Notes under the pieces: generated by a model
Seen by the model: the letters and a program-made list of their open reading frames with translations, nothing else
Database searches by the model: none
Told to the model about the DNA's origin: nothing
In this document: in pieces, positions 26,936 through 35,035 of the stretch
Layout of the letters: each line of letters starts with the position of its first letter
Numbering within the stretch: position 1 is the stretch's first letter
NCBI RefSeq assembly: GCF_040786285.1
Contig: NZ_JBFMKQ010000003.1
Coordinates: 620,001 to 684,000, forward strand
Length of the DNA stretch: 64,000 nucleotides
Origin: Aquimarina sp040786285
Lineage (GTDB): Bacteria > Bacteroidota > Bacteroidia > Flavobacteriales > Flavobacteriaceae
Reading direction: 5' to 3'
Position numbers and translations under genes: made by a program

Positions 26936-28021
26936 ATGAACCGTAACCTGAAAGAATATCTTCAACTACTATGGCAATCCATTCTTTTTTGGGCACTGGT
27001 CATGGGATTATATTCGATATTTCGATATTATGGAATGGACGAAGAAGTTGGTATTACGGTTATTGCAGAATTTAGCGGAAATCGCGGAGCTTTAAAAGCC
27101 TTACAAGGACTTATGTCTGTTGGAGTTTTAATAGGTGTTATATATGCCACTATTGATTTCTTTTTTGATAAATATACCTCAAACCGAATATCTCTTGTTC
27201 TTGATCTTATAGTAAGAACCATATTATATTTTATAACTACTGTCGCTGTCTTTACGGGGGTAATACGTGTCTTTTCTAATGTTTACAATCTTCCACTTGA
27301 TACCAGTCGGGGTTGGTGGGTACAGGACAAAGCCTTTTGGACCGCAATATTATACATTGTGTTGGTTTCTTTTGTATTTTCATTTATTAAAATTGCCACC
27401 GAAAAGTTTGGGAAAGGTGTTTTTTTAAAGATGCTCATGGGTAAATACAAAAACCCACAAGAAGAGAAACGCATCTTTATGTTCTTAGACCTAAAAGACT
27501 CTACTACGATAGCCGAAAACCTTGGGCATTTTAAGTATAGCCAATTTATACAAGATTGTTTTTATGACCTTAACGAAGTAGTACCTAAATATGATGCCGA
27601 AATCTATCAATACGTAGGTGACGAAGCCGTACTAAGCTGGCCTTATAAAAAAGGCCTTGCCAATAACAACTGTATAGACTTATTTTTTGCCTTTCAGCAG
27701 AAAAAACAAAGCAAATCACAATATTACCTGGATAAGTACGGTATTATACCCGAATTTAAAGCCGGTTTACATGGCGGAGTATTAATGGTTACCGAAGTGG
27801 GTGTGATCAAAAAAGAAATAGCCTATCATGGCGATGTGATTAACACTTCTGCCCGCATCCAGGCAGAATGTAATAAGCACCATGTATTGCTCCTTATTTC
27901 AGAAAAATTACTAAAAGACCTAAAGATCAACACCTATTTGTCTTCTAAATTCTTAGGAAGTGTATTACTTAAAGGAAAGCGGGAAAAAGTAAATATTCAT
28001 ACGATAGATAAGGTAGTATGA
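26936..28021 (+). CDS. Membrane class III adenylate/guanylate cyclase
   Basis: 361 residues: about four membrane segments (residues 12-150) followed directly by a class III cyclase domain. Catalytic residues are seen in IFMFLDLKDSTTIAENLG (metal Asp), IYQYVGDEAVLSWP (second metal Asp) and IAYHGDVINTSARIQAE (Asn and Arg). It has the short membrane-cyclase layout common in Bacteroidota, distinct from the HAMP-linked enzyme at 18860. Substrate is ATP or GTP; not decidable by eye. A palindromic repeat follows directly after the stop. Confidence 0.85.
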   Translation: MNRNLKEYLQLLWQSILFWALVMGLYSIFRYYGMDEEVGITVIAEFSGNRGALKALQGLMSVGVLIGVIYATIDFFFDKYTSNRISLVLDLIVRTILYFITTVAVFTGVIRVFSNVYNLPLDTSRGWWVQDKAFWTAILYIVLVSFVFSFIKIATEKFGKGVFLKMLMGKYKNPQEEKRIFMFLDLKDSTTIAENLGHFKYSQFIQDCFYDLNEVVPKYDAEIYQYVGDEAVLSWPYKKGLANNNCIDLFFAFQQKKQSKSQYYLDKYGIIPEFKAGLHGGVLMVTEVGVIKKEIAYHGDVINTSARIQAECNKHHVLLLISEKLLKDLKINTYLSSKFLGSVLLKGKREKVNIHTIDKVV

Positions 28022-28030
28022 CTCGTATAG

Positions 28031-28094
28031 CGATCACTTCGACTGCGCTCAGTGATCATGATCTCTTATAGGGACTGAGCGTAATCGAAGTCCC
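28031..28094. repeat. Intergenic palindrome, family A
   Basis: CACTTCGACTGCGCTCAGTG (28035-28054) is followed by GGGACTGAGCGTAATCG-AAGTCCC (28071-28094). The CTTCGACTGCGCTCAG core and its inverted form CTGAGCGTAATCGAAG can pair. It lies in a gene-free gap after the cyclase gene and may act as a terminator. Confidence 0.75.
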
Positions 28095-28119
28095 TTTTGT
28101 TGTTACATTGTAAAAAGTA

Positions 28120-28250
28120 CGTCGGTTCGAGTGCCATACCGTGGTACGGTATATCGATATCCGCTCTTTGGATTTCAGCACCTATTCTCGATAGCTCTGC
28201 TGAGCCAGTCGAAGTGCACTTCTCTTAAAATCGAAGCACTCGATTGACGG
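28120..28250. repeat. Intergenic long palindrome, family B
   Basis: The element starts CGTCGGTTCGAGTG and ends CACTCGATTGACGG, with an inner segment CTATTCTCGATAG. It is about 130 bp and can fold into an imperfect long hairpin. Copies occur at 44887, 45063 and 48325. It is non-coding and of unknown function. Confidence 0.65.
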
Positions 28251-28344
28251 TCTATAATTAATAGTATTCACAAATAAAACGCTGGTCTTCAAATACCTAA
28301 TATTACCCTTCAAAAATTGTGAATATCTATTTTAGATATAGCCA

Positions 28345-28373
28345 TTTCTGACGCGCCAGAACATTTATATTTG
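28345..28373 (+). promoter_or_regulatory. Probable promoter of the DUF4494 gene
   Basis: A TATATTTG element (28366-28373) matches TAnnTTTG, with TTTC (28345-28348) as an imperfect -33 box 17 bp upstream. The start codon is 22 bp downstream, giving a very short leader. Confidence 0.5.
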
Positions 28374-28395
28374 CCCTCCTAAAATAGAAAAAAAT

Positions 28396-29049
28396 ATGAG
28401 TGCAATTTGGTATGAATGCAAGATAAAATATAGAAAAACAGATGATTCTGGAGTACAACGCATGACTACAGAACCCTATTTGGTAGATGCCATATCATAC
28501 ACCGAGGCCGAAAGCCGTATTAACGAAGAAATGTCGGCCTATATTAGTGATGAATTTAAGATCACGAATATTAAGGTGGCCAATTATGCAGAGATTCATC
28601 CTTTCGAAAATTCTGATCGTTGGTTTAAATCCAAAGTATCATTAATTGCATATGATGAAGAAAGCGGTAAAGAACGTAAGTCTAATATGTATTTATTGGT
28701 GCAGGCTAATGATGTAAAAGAGGCGTTTGACAACACTAATCAAACGATGAAAAACACGATGGGCGACTATACCATTCCTGCGATTGCCGAGTCCCCAATT
28801 ATGGATGTGTTTCCATATTTCTCTGGAGATGAAGGTGAATTGCAAAAATTAGAGCGATTTAATACATTAAAAGATTCTGTTCCTGTTGAGGAAGAGGAGA
28901 CACAAGAATCAGAAGAAGTAATCACCGAACAAACAGAAGATACTCCTGATGTTGAAGCTAATGAAGAACCCAAAGCACCTTTAGAAGATTTCAGCATTAT
29001 AGAAGAAGACACTGCTTTTGCAACTGTAACCTTTGAAGAAGAAGAGTAG
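28396..29049 (+). CDS. DUF4494 protein
   Basis: 217 residues. The N-terminal 140 residues match the DUF4494 pattern (IWYECKIKYRKTDDSGVQRM, YLVDAISYTEAESRI, DRWFKSKVSLIAYDEESGKERK, IPAIAESPIMDVFPYF), a conserved Bacteroidota protein of unknown function. The C-terminal 75 residues are an acidic Glu/Thr-rich tail (VEEEETQESEEVITEQTED), longer than the core needs. It is cytoplasmic, single gene, with its own promoter. Confidence 0.85.
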   Translation: MSAIWYECKIKYRKTDDSGVQRMTTEPYLVDAISYTEAESRINEEMSAYISDEFKITNIKVANYAEIHPFENSDRWFKSKVSLIAYDEESGKERKSNMYLLVQANDVKEAFDNTNQTMKNTMGDYTIPAIAESPIMDVFPYFSGDEGELQKLERFNTLKDSVPVEEEETQESEEVITEQTEDTPDVEANEEPKAPLEDFSIIEEDTAFATVTFEEEE

Positions 29050-29244
29050 TTCTTCCTCAATTATTTCAGGATTTGATAACCTCCCCCTTCAGAATTATAA
29101 TTACATAAGAAGAGTGAGGTTCTCGAAACCTAGGCTACTTTATTTCATTTTTCCTTCCCTTCCACTATCTAATTCGTGTATTGCTATTCTGCGATATACC
29201 CTTTTAACCCGAAGAACTCTTTAATTTATGATCTTCTTTAAATA

Positions 29245-29333
29245 GGGGCATTTACCTGTTAAAAAAAAGGGATATAGCCATTGTAATACAATCATTATGT
29301 GTTATTTTTATTAGACTGTAAAATCATAGTTTG
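29245..29333 (+). promoter_or_regulatory. Bipartite G-run motif, copy g, plus -7-like element
   Basis: GGGG (29245-29248), CATTTAC-CTG, an A-rich tract and GGG (29269-29271), 23 bp apart. A CATAGTTTG segment at 29325-29333 supplies a TA-TTTG-like -7 element, 56 bp after the second G run. It lies directly upstream of the DUF4157 gene. Confidence 0.45.
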
Positions 29334-29350
29334 AATTAAAGAATATTCTT

Positions 29351-31279
29351 ATGAGAACTACCATTGCTAAAAATCATAAGGCTACGCATTCAGATGCTTC
29401 TAAGGCGTTCTTTAACAAGGATGCAACCGGAAGTTTTTTTTCAAAATCTAAAGAAACCGAAGCTCCTTTCTTTACCTCTTCAAAAATTCAAGCCAAACTA
29501 AATATTGGACAAGCTGGTGATCCCTATGAAAAAGAAGCTGATGCTATGGCAGAACAAGTCGTTAGCCAAAGTAGTTCTGTGAACACTACTCCTAAGGTGA
29601 TTCAAAGAAAATGTGACGCCTGTGAGGATAAAGAGCAAATACAGGAAAAGAAAGAAACGGATCCTATTATTCATAAAAAACCCATTTTTGAAAGTGCTGG
29701 AAAATCAAAAGAAGAAACCCTACAGGCCAAATCAACACAGAACCATATACAATTAAGCCCGGATTTAGAGAGTACTCTGCATAGCACAAACGGAAAAGGC
29801 AGTCCTTTATCTAAAGATACCCGTACTGAAATGGAAACAGGATTTGGCGCCAATTTTAGCAATGTACGAATCCATAACGATGCCCAAGCAGCTCAAATGA
29901 ATAAGGATCTTGGTGCACGGGCTTTTACTCACGGAGCTGATATTTATTTCAATCAAGGTCAATTTAATAATTCTAGTAAAGAAGGGAAAAAACTATTGGC
30001 CCACGAGTTGACTCATACGATACAACAAGGCAGTGTGGCCACAAATCATCCAACTGTGATGAAATCGAATGGCCTTTCGGGTACGAATATTATCCAGCGA
30101 AATGATGCAGCTTTTGAGGGCGGCTCTGGATTGTCTACTGCCCTCACTTCGGGTACTATGGCAGCAGATGCTATTATGGGAACTACGGTTACCGCTGATA
30201 ATTGTAGAGGCCTATTTGGTTGTAATGTTGGATTTAACTTCGCCAAAGCCTATAAAGGAATTTATCCTTATGCCGCCGCCGGTAGAGATGTAAAAGGTGT
30301 TTATGCAAAGATCGAGAGTGTCTATGATCATGACATTTGTGGTAGTTGTGATCAAATTAGATTAATTCAAACCGTAAGGAGTATTACAAAAGGCACTAGC
30401 GGTAATATAGAAACGGACGACCCAGGAAATGCTACCAGAAGAGAACGATCAGGATGGAGTGACCCTAGTGCCGCATCAAGAGGTTGGAGAATTGATACGG
30501 TTAGTTCAGAAACCAGGCCATTTTATGACACTAGTCCAGGATTTGATTCTCAAATCGGTTCTCCTTCGCAACCGGCAATTTTATGGGATGCTCCTGGCGT
30601 ATGGGACACCGATACAAATGCAGGGAGAGAATTTCAAACTTTCTTAGTTTGTGAAACAGGCACAGGAGATCGTAAAACCATTGCCGGGGTAAACTGGGGG
30701 TTTTATATAAATAGTTCTGGAACGATCAATTTTAGACCAGCAACACCAATAGCCACTTGTGGGGCTTCTCAGGAGCTACAGGACGCCTCTGCCCGATGGG
30801 ACGCTATTGCTGGTAATCAAGCCACCGGGATTGACTTTGCTACAGAATCTCCTGTAGATCATGAAGGCACTCGCAGTATTCTTTGGTTTGACCATGACTC
30901 TATGAGCTTAAGAAACGACAGTACTATTGATTCTAATACGCATTATGCCATTGCCAATAAGAGAATCCGTCAACATATACTAGCCACGATGCCCTATACC
31001 CAAATTATTATTCATGGGTATGCAAGTCAAGACGGAGCTGCCGGATATAACATGGATTTATCAGAAAGAAGAGCAATTGTTATTCGCGATCGATTAATTA
31101 GTGAAGGTATTCCTGCCAACATGCTGGTTATTCAGAAACATGGAGAAGATACTACGCATACGCCAGACGATCTTAATAGACGCGTAGAAATTGAAACTAC
31201 AAAGTTTTTAGGTCCAGTACTACCACCACACCTTCAACCAGGTGGAGGGATGTTAGGACCTCTTGGGCCCGGACCATGA
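29351..31279 (+). CDS. DUF4157 metalloprotease-like protein with C-terminal OmpA domain
   Basis: 642 residues. Residues 20-41 hold FFNK-x3-G-x-FFS-x3-E-x-E-x-PFF, a motif shared with the protein at 45565. The DUF4157 domain follows (AGDPYEKEADAMAEQV, then RTEMETGFGANFSNVRIHND and HELTH at 218-222, a zincin motif), with VIQRKCDAC in between. The middle (about 250-480) is unassigned. The C-terminus is an OmpA-like peptidoglycan-binding domain (IIIHGYASQDGAAGYNMDLS, RRAIVIRDRL, LNRRVEIE). DUF4157 proteins are often linked to extracellular contractile injection systems as toxins or processing factors. No Sec signal is visible, which suits non-Sec delivery. Confidence 0.85.
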   Translation: MRTTIAKNHKATHSDASKAFFNKDATGSFFSKSKETEAPFFTSSKIQAKLNIGQAGDPYEKEADAMAEQVVSQSSSVNTTPKVIQRKCDACEDKEQIQEKKETDPIIHKKPIFESAGKSKEETLQAKSTQNHIQLSPDLESTLHSTNGKGSPLSKDTRTEMETGFGANFSNVRIHNDAQAAQMNKDLGARAFTHGADIYFNQGQFNNSSKEGKKLLAHELTHTIQQGSVATNHPTVMKSNGLSGTNIIQRNDAAFEGGSGLSTALTSGTMAADAIMGTTVTADNCRGLFGCNVGFNFAKAYKGIYPYAAAGRDVKGVYAKIESVYDHDICGSCDQIRLIQTVRSITKGTSGNIETDDPGNATRRERSGWSDPSAASRGWRIDTVSSETRPFYDTSPGFDSQIGSPSQPAILWDAPGVWDTDTNAGREFQTFLVCETGTGDRKTIAGVNWGFYINSSGTINFRPATPIATCGASQELQDASARWDAIAGNQATGIDFATESPVDHEGTRSILWFDHDSMSLRNDSTIDSNTHYAIANKRIRQHILATMPYTQIIIHGYASQDGAAGYNMDLSERRAIVIRDRLISEGIPANMLVIQKHGEDTTHTPDDLNRRVEIETTKFLGPVLPPHLQPGGGMLGPLGPGP

Positions 31280-31306
31280 ATATAATTCATATATAAAAAG
31301 CCCAAG

Positions 31307-31684
31307 ATGAAGTGTTTTATAGTATTGCTCGCTTCTATTTTCCTGATTCAGGAAAGATGTGTAACTTCAAAAAAAATGATGGATTCAAATTTGATTGATC
31401 AATTACATAATGCCATTAACGCCAAAACTAGTGTGTGCAATATTGGTACAATAGTCGATACCAAACCTTTGATAAATACTTGCAACGAAAAGGACCGTTT
31501 GATTCTAAACCGTGCAGACTTTGATTTTGATCCAGATGACCGAAATTCTTTTCTTGATATAAAAAAGGCATTAGATGTATCGTATTGGAAAGTAGAACAT
31601 CCCACTAAAGTAAAAATAATTGGAATTTGCTGGTTTACAGATGGTTCGATCAAGTTATTTAAAGCTATTGTTTTACCACCTTGA
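31307..31684 (+). CDS. Small exported protein downstream of DUF4157 gene
   Basis: 125 residues with a short signal peptide-like N-terminus (MKCFIVLLASIFLIQ) that ends ambiguously at ERC. The body has FDFDPDDRNSFLDIKKALD and a hydrophobic C-terminal half with KVKIIGICWFTDG. No family is recognised. The 27-bp gap to the DUF4157 gene suggests one transcript, so it could be an immunity or accessory protein; this is context only. Confidence 0.55.
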   Translation: MKCFIVLLASIFLIQERCVTSKKMMDSNLIDQLHNAINAKTSVCNIGTIVDTKPLINTCNEKDRLILNRADFDFDPDDRNSFLDIKKALDVSYWKVEHPTKVKIIGICWFTDGSIKLFKAIVLPP

Positions 31685-31710
31685 TTAGGGTTGTTGCATT
31701 ATATAATGCT

Positions 31711-31778
31711 CACCCTTCGACTGCGCTCACCCTTCGACTGCGCTCACCCTTCGACTGCGCTCACCCTTCGACTGCGCT
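31711..31778. repeat. Four tandem 17-bp repeats, family A
   Basis: Four exact copies of CACCCTTCGACTGCGCT run head to tail, followed by CAGGGTTCGG. The unit is the half-palindrome of family A seen elsewhere. It lies between convergent genes. Unit length and lack of spacers exclude a CRISPR array. Confidence 0.9.
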
Positions 31779-31817
31779 CAGGGTTCGGATAATATTGGGC
31801 TTCGAGAGCCTCAGCCC

Positions 31818-32210
31818 TCATTGTTTCTCTCCTACATAGACCCAATATCCTTGTTCTTTGGTGAACGTAGAATGTTCATGGATCATTTGTAGACCATCTT
31901 GATCGTAATAAAATGCTTTAAATTCTACTGTACCTTCGGTATCTTGTAATGTACCTTTAGAAGTGTGCAATACCTCTAGCTTTACCCAATTTACAGCTTT
32001 AGCCCATCGTACCATCGATTTCTTTTCTTTAGACGAGGGTCTGGTGGTACTGTGATGACTCTTCAACAAATAATCACCTTTAGCCAATACAAAAGCACTA
32101 TATCGCGAACGCATTAAGTCTTCGGCTGTAGCTGCATTAGAAATGTCTTTATGAATTTTACCACAACACAAAGCATACGACATAGATCGACCACAATAGC
32201 AACTATTCAT
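31818..32210 (-). CDS. YchJ-like SEC-C motif protein (UPF0225)
   Basis: 130 residues. The N-terminal zinc-binding SEC-C-like segment reads CYCGRSMSYALCCG. YchJ features follow: AEDLMRSRYSAFVLAKGDYLLKSHH and VEFKAFYYDQDG, then a FTKEQGYWVYV end. The family has a cystatin/NTF2-like fold and unknown function. Its start overlaps the end of the small basic protein gene by 8 bp, so the two are translated together. Confidence 0.88.
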   Translation of the reverse strand: MNSCYCGRSMSYALCCGKIHKDISNAATAEDLMRSRYSAFVLAKGDYLLKSHHSTTRPSSKEKKSMVRWAKAVNWVKLEVLHTSKGTLQDTEGTVEFKAFYYDQDGLQMIHEHSTFTKEQGYWVYVGEKQ

Positions 32211-32373
32211 TAGAGGTTTCGGTATTGTTTTGTTGGTTTATTTTTTGTGTCAATGCTTTTAACCGTGCTGCCCTAGCCTCTTTCTCTTTTCTAAGCTTAT
32301 TCTTTTTGCGATTCATGAGCTTGGCATGTTTTGCCTTATTCTGGGTATTCTTTTCTTTTCCTTTTTTTGCCAT
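32203..32373 (-). CDS. Small basic protein
   Basis: 56 residues starting MAKKGKEKNTQNKAKH, almost entirely Lys/Arg/Gln/Asn, predicted helical. The ATG at 32373 is preferred to an upstream start at 32394 because MAKKGK is a typical beginning. It overlaps the ychJ-like gene by 8 bp. It could bind nucleic acid or ribosomes but no family is known to me. Confidence 0.6.
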   Translation of the reverse strand: MAKKGKEKNTQNKAKHAKLMNRKKNKLRKEKEARAARLKALTQKINQQNNTETSNE

Positions 32374-32445
32374 ATGGTATGTACTAAGTATCACAACCTA
32401 CAAATATAGTATGATCAATCTAATATCAACAGATATTCTTGCTCT

Positions 32446-32606
32446 CACTTCGGCTACGCTCAGTGATCGCTCACTTTTTGGTTTGTATTGAGGACTGAGG
32501 AACTCGAAGTTTGCTCTATATAGTTATCTCACCCTTCGGCTACGCTCAGGATTCGATTGTAATCAAACGACCTACGATCACTGAGCGTAGTCGAAGTGAT
32601 CGTAGC
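32446..32606. repeat. Pair of family A palindromes
   Basis: CACTTCGGCTACGCTCAGTG (32446-32465) is followed by an inverted GACTGAGGAACTCGAAG. A second element at 32528-32606 has CACCCTTCGGCTACGCTCAG and, inverted, CTGAGCGTAGTCGAAGTGA. These lie between genes that both read leftward. Confidence 0.75.
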
Positions 32607-32622
32607 TTTCACTATATCATTT

Positions 32623-32802
32623 CTAATGTCTAAAAGACATTAGGTGAAGTTTTACATCTGCCATCCCTTCTTTGGTAATCATATAGTCCTGCCCCATTAA
32701 ATTAATTTTGCAATGACCATCTACATCGCAAAGCCCCGATATATGACTGGGATTGATATAATGTGTAGTGCCTTTGTTGTCCATAATTTCCATAAATTCC
32801 AT
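32623..32802 (-). CDS. Small hypothetical protein
   Basis: 59 residues (MEFMEIMDNKGTTHYINPSH...). It has strand-like repeats (THYINPSHISGL, HCKINLMGQDYMITKEG) and ends with a histidine. The pattern resembles short beta-strand proteins that recognise a parameter in a bound ligand, but no family is assigned. ATG at 32802 is chosen over a TTG at 32811. It sits alone between two repeat clusters. Confidence 0.5.
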   Translation of the reverse strand: MEFMEIMDNKGTTHYINPSHISGLCDVDGHCKINLMGQDYMITKEGMADVKLHLMSFRH

Positions 32803-32916
32803 AATTGACAATATTTAAGAGTTATACGTATTCAATATAGTGAATATACTATTACCCTTTTGTTGGAATAATGATAAATATCAGCTTTTTGGAGAATCGA
32901 AGGTGGTTTGATTTTA

Positions 32917-33080
32917 CGCTCACTTTGGCTGCGTTCACTTCGGCTGCTTTCACTTCGACTACGCTCAGTGATCGTATAACATTAGGGGCTGACCCTTCGA
33001 GTAACCTCGGGGTTCTGAATTTAGGCATAGATTGGGGTGTCAGACTGCGCTTATCGAAGTGCTCCCGAAACCGAAGTCTT
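32917..33080. repeat. Degenerate family A repeats
   Basis: CTCACTTTGGCTGCGTTCACTTCGGCTG...CACTTCGACTACGCTCAGTGATCG is followed by a set of short decayed copies up to 33080. The cluster overlaps no coding frame I believe. Confidence 0.6.
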
Positions 33081-33092
33081 TATTTCACTACA

Positions 33093-34553
33093 TTAAGAGG
33101 AAACTACAACAACTTGTTCTCTAAGCTCGGTCGTAGGGTCGACTTGCTGTTCTTCAAGTTCATTTTTAGTCAAATCACGTGTTAACCATCCACTTCTGCC
33201 TGCTGTAGCGATGGCGTAAGGGGTTATCCAAAACAAGGTAAAGGCATAAAAAATACTATAAGGATAGGCCCAAAGTGATTCTGATACACTGTGTTTCTTG
33301 GCATAAAACAAGGCTTGTATACTCGAAAAGATTAATATACTCACTAAGGTAGAACTAAGAAATAATAACGGATACGTACAAATAAAAAATATCATTAGTA
33401 GAAATGCAGGATACGCCATGGTCATCTTTAACCATTGGTTTAATAATAGTATTCTGGTACCACTTTTAGATTCTTTTCTAAAGTTTCTGAAGGCAAATTT
33501 ACTCATGGCAATATTTTCGCGAATGTTACTTCTCTCCCAACGGATAAACATTTTATATAAGTTCTTATAACGCTCAGGAATATTAGTATAAACATATGCT
33601 TTGCGCTGAAACAGTACTTTATACCCCTGTTTTAAAATCATATTGGTCATGGCACGGTCCTCACCTATTTTTGAGACTTGCCCCATAAAGGTTTGATTAA
33701 TCCACTCTTCGAGGCAATTAAAAACGGCTTCTCTGCGATAAGCAGACAAAGCTCCTGGTGTACATAGTACAGAACCCAATGTACTTTGCGCAGAACGTAT
33801 AAATTCGAAACTAAAGGCAAAACTTACATTTAACATACGTGGGATTAACCCTTTTTCTCTGTTTAACACGCGAACATTTCCGGCTACGGCTCCGCAGGTT
33901 TCATTAACCACAAAAGGACTTACCATAACACGAAGCGTATCTTTTTTTACAATAGAATCACTATCCACGGTGATAAAGACATCTCCGGTGGCTAAATTAA
34001 ATCCACGGTATAAAGCATGTCTTTTCCCTTTGTTTTTGGGTTGTTGATAAATTGAAATACGATCACCTAGCTCCTCTTTAGCTCTTTTCATCCATTGCCA
34101 GGTATTGTCCTGGCTACCATCATCAATAGAAATGATTTGTAGTTTGTCTTGGGGATAATCGCTTTCGGCAAGGCTTTGTAAGGTTTTATACACCAATTCT
34201 CCTTCGTTGTATGCAGGTACGATCACAGTACATAAAGGTAGTGCTTCATTAGATATGGGGGCAATCGTTTTATAGCGTAGATATAATACCAAAATGTAGA
34301 TGATAAAACTAATCTTAATGGTCAATAGCGAGAACCCTGTGATCATCAATGCAATTCCCCAGGGAGTATTCATTCTTTCTAGATGAATTTCCTCGAAATA
34401 GGGTTGTAAGAAATAGAACAAAGATGCAGCCCCAAATAGCAGTATAAATGTTGCTATTAAAATAAAAGATGATGAAGCATTTACAATTAGTTTTTCTAAA
34501 CGATCAATAGATATTGACGTTGTGGCAGTCTTAACAGATGGTGATCCCTTCAT
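33093..34553 (-). CDS. Processive family 2 glycosyltransferase, hyaluronan/chitin synthase-like
   Basis: 486 residues with two N-terminal and about three C-terminal membrane segments around a GT-A core. Motifs: CTVIVPAYNEGELVYKTLQSL, IISIDDGSQDNTW, FITVDSDSIV (DxD), TPGALSAYRREAVF, SKIGEDRAMTNMILKQGY (GED) and FIRWERSNIRE (QxxRW-like, with RW retained). This is the processive beta-glycosyltransferase layout of NodC, HAS and cellulose synthases. Product is unknown, probably an exopolysaccharide. The GT2 gene is flanked by repeat clusters on both sides and has no obvious partner. Confidence 0.88.
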   Translation of the reverse strand: MKGSPSVKTATTSISIDRLEKLIVNASSSFILIATFILLFGAASLFYFLQPYFEEIHLERMNTPWGIALMITGFSLLTIKISFIIYILVLYLRYKTIAPISNEALPLCTVIVPAYNEGELVYKTLQSLAESDYPQDKLQIISIDDGSQDNTWQWMKRAKEELGDRISIYQQPKNKGKRHALYRGFNLATGDVFITVDSDSIVKKDTLRVMVSPFVVNETCGAVAGNVRVLNREKGLIPRMLNVSFAFSFEFIRSAQSTLGSVLCTPGALSAYRREAVFNCLEEWINQTFMGQVSKIGEDRAMTNMILKQGYKVLFQRKAYVYTNIPERYKNLYKMFIRWERSNIRENIAMSKFAFRNFRKESKSGTRILLLNQWLKMTMAYPAFLLMIFFICTYPLLFLSSTLVSILIFSSIQALFYAKKHSVSESLWAYPYSIFYAFTLFWITPYAIATAGRSGWLTRDLTKNELEEQQVDPTTELREQVVVVSS

Positions 34554-34712
34554 GAATGTTTTCTTAATTCCTTCTCAGAACTAACAATATTGATACCCTT
34601 TTTTAAATACTACTGAAAAACAACCATTTACGATAATCGGCGAATCCCAGGGTGTGTATATTTTACACACTTGGGTGATATTTCCCCACTTTTATCTACA
34701 GTTTAGCTTGGG

Positions 34713-35006
34713 TCTGACAGCTCACCCTTCAGATGTCATTGGGGGCTGAGGCACTCGAAGCCCCACTTTCTTCTTCGGTAGTCTCAGGGTTCGAGAGCCT
34801 CACCCTTCGGGAATACATTGATAAGATTGGAATCTTGAGCCTCACCCTTCGGCGGTACTTCAACAAGCTCAGTCTGACACCTCACTCTTCAGATGTCATT
34901 GGGGGCTGAGGCACTCGAAGCCCCACTTTCTTCTCCGGTAGTCTCAGGGTTCGAGGGCCTCACCCTTCGGCGGTACTTCAACAAGCTCGGTCTGACACCT
35001 CACCCT
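34713..35006. repeat. Tandem duplication containing family A palindromes
   Basis: A segment of about 98 bp (34713-34810, beginning TCTGACAGCTCACCCTTCAG) recurs at 34873-34970 with a few substitutions; the start-to-start distance is 160 bp. A block CGGTACTTCAACAAGCTC ends both copies, but the second lacks an internal 42-bp block present after the first. Each copy contains GGGGGCTGAGGCACTCGAAG / CCCC. It is non-coding. Confidence 0.8.
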
Positions 35007-35035
35007 GCTGGAATATTTCAACATTCTTATTAAAA

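Noticed and set aside
28120..28250. tRNA-like segment with GTTCGAGT
   Set aside because: The GTTCGAG word belongs to the family B palindrome; no acceptor stem, anticodon arm or CCA context can be drawn.
29033..29224. 63-residue frame after the DUF4494 gene
   Set aside because: It overlaps the end of the DUF4494 gene and is rich in Arg and Leu without a domain or leader; it is best seen as untranslated gap.
31711..31778. CRISPR-like array
   Set aside because: The 17-bp units are directly adjacent with no spacers, no cas genes are nearby, and the unit is half of a dispersed palindrome.
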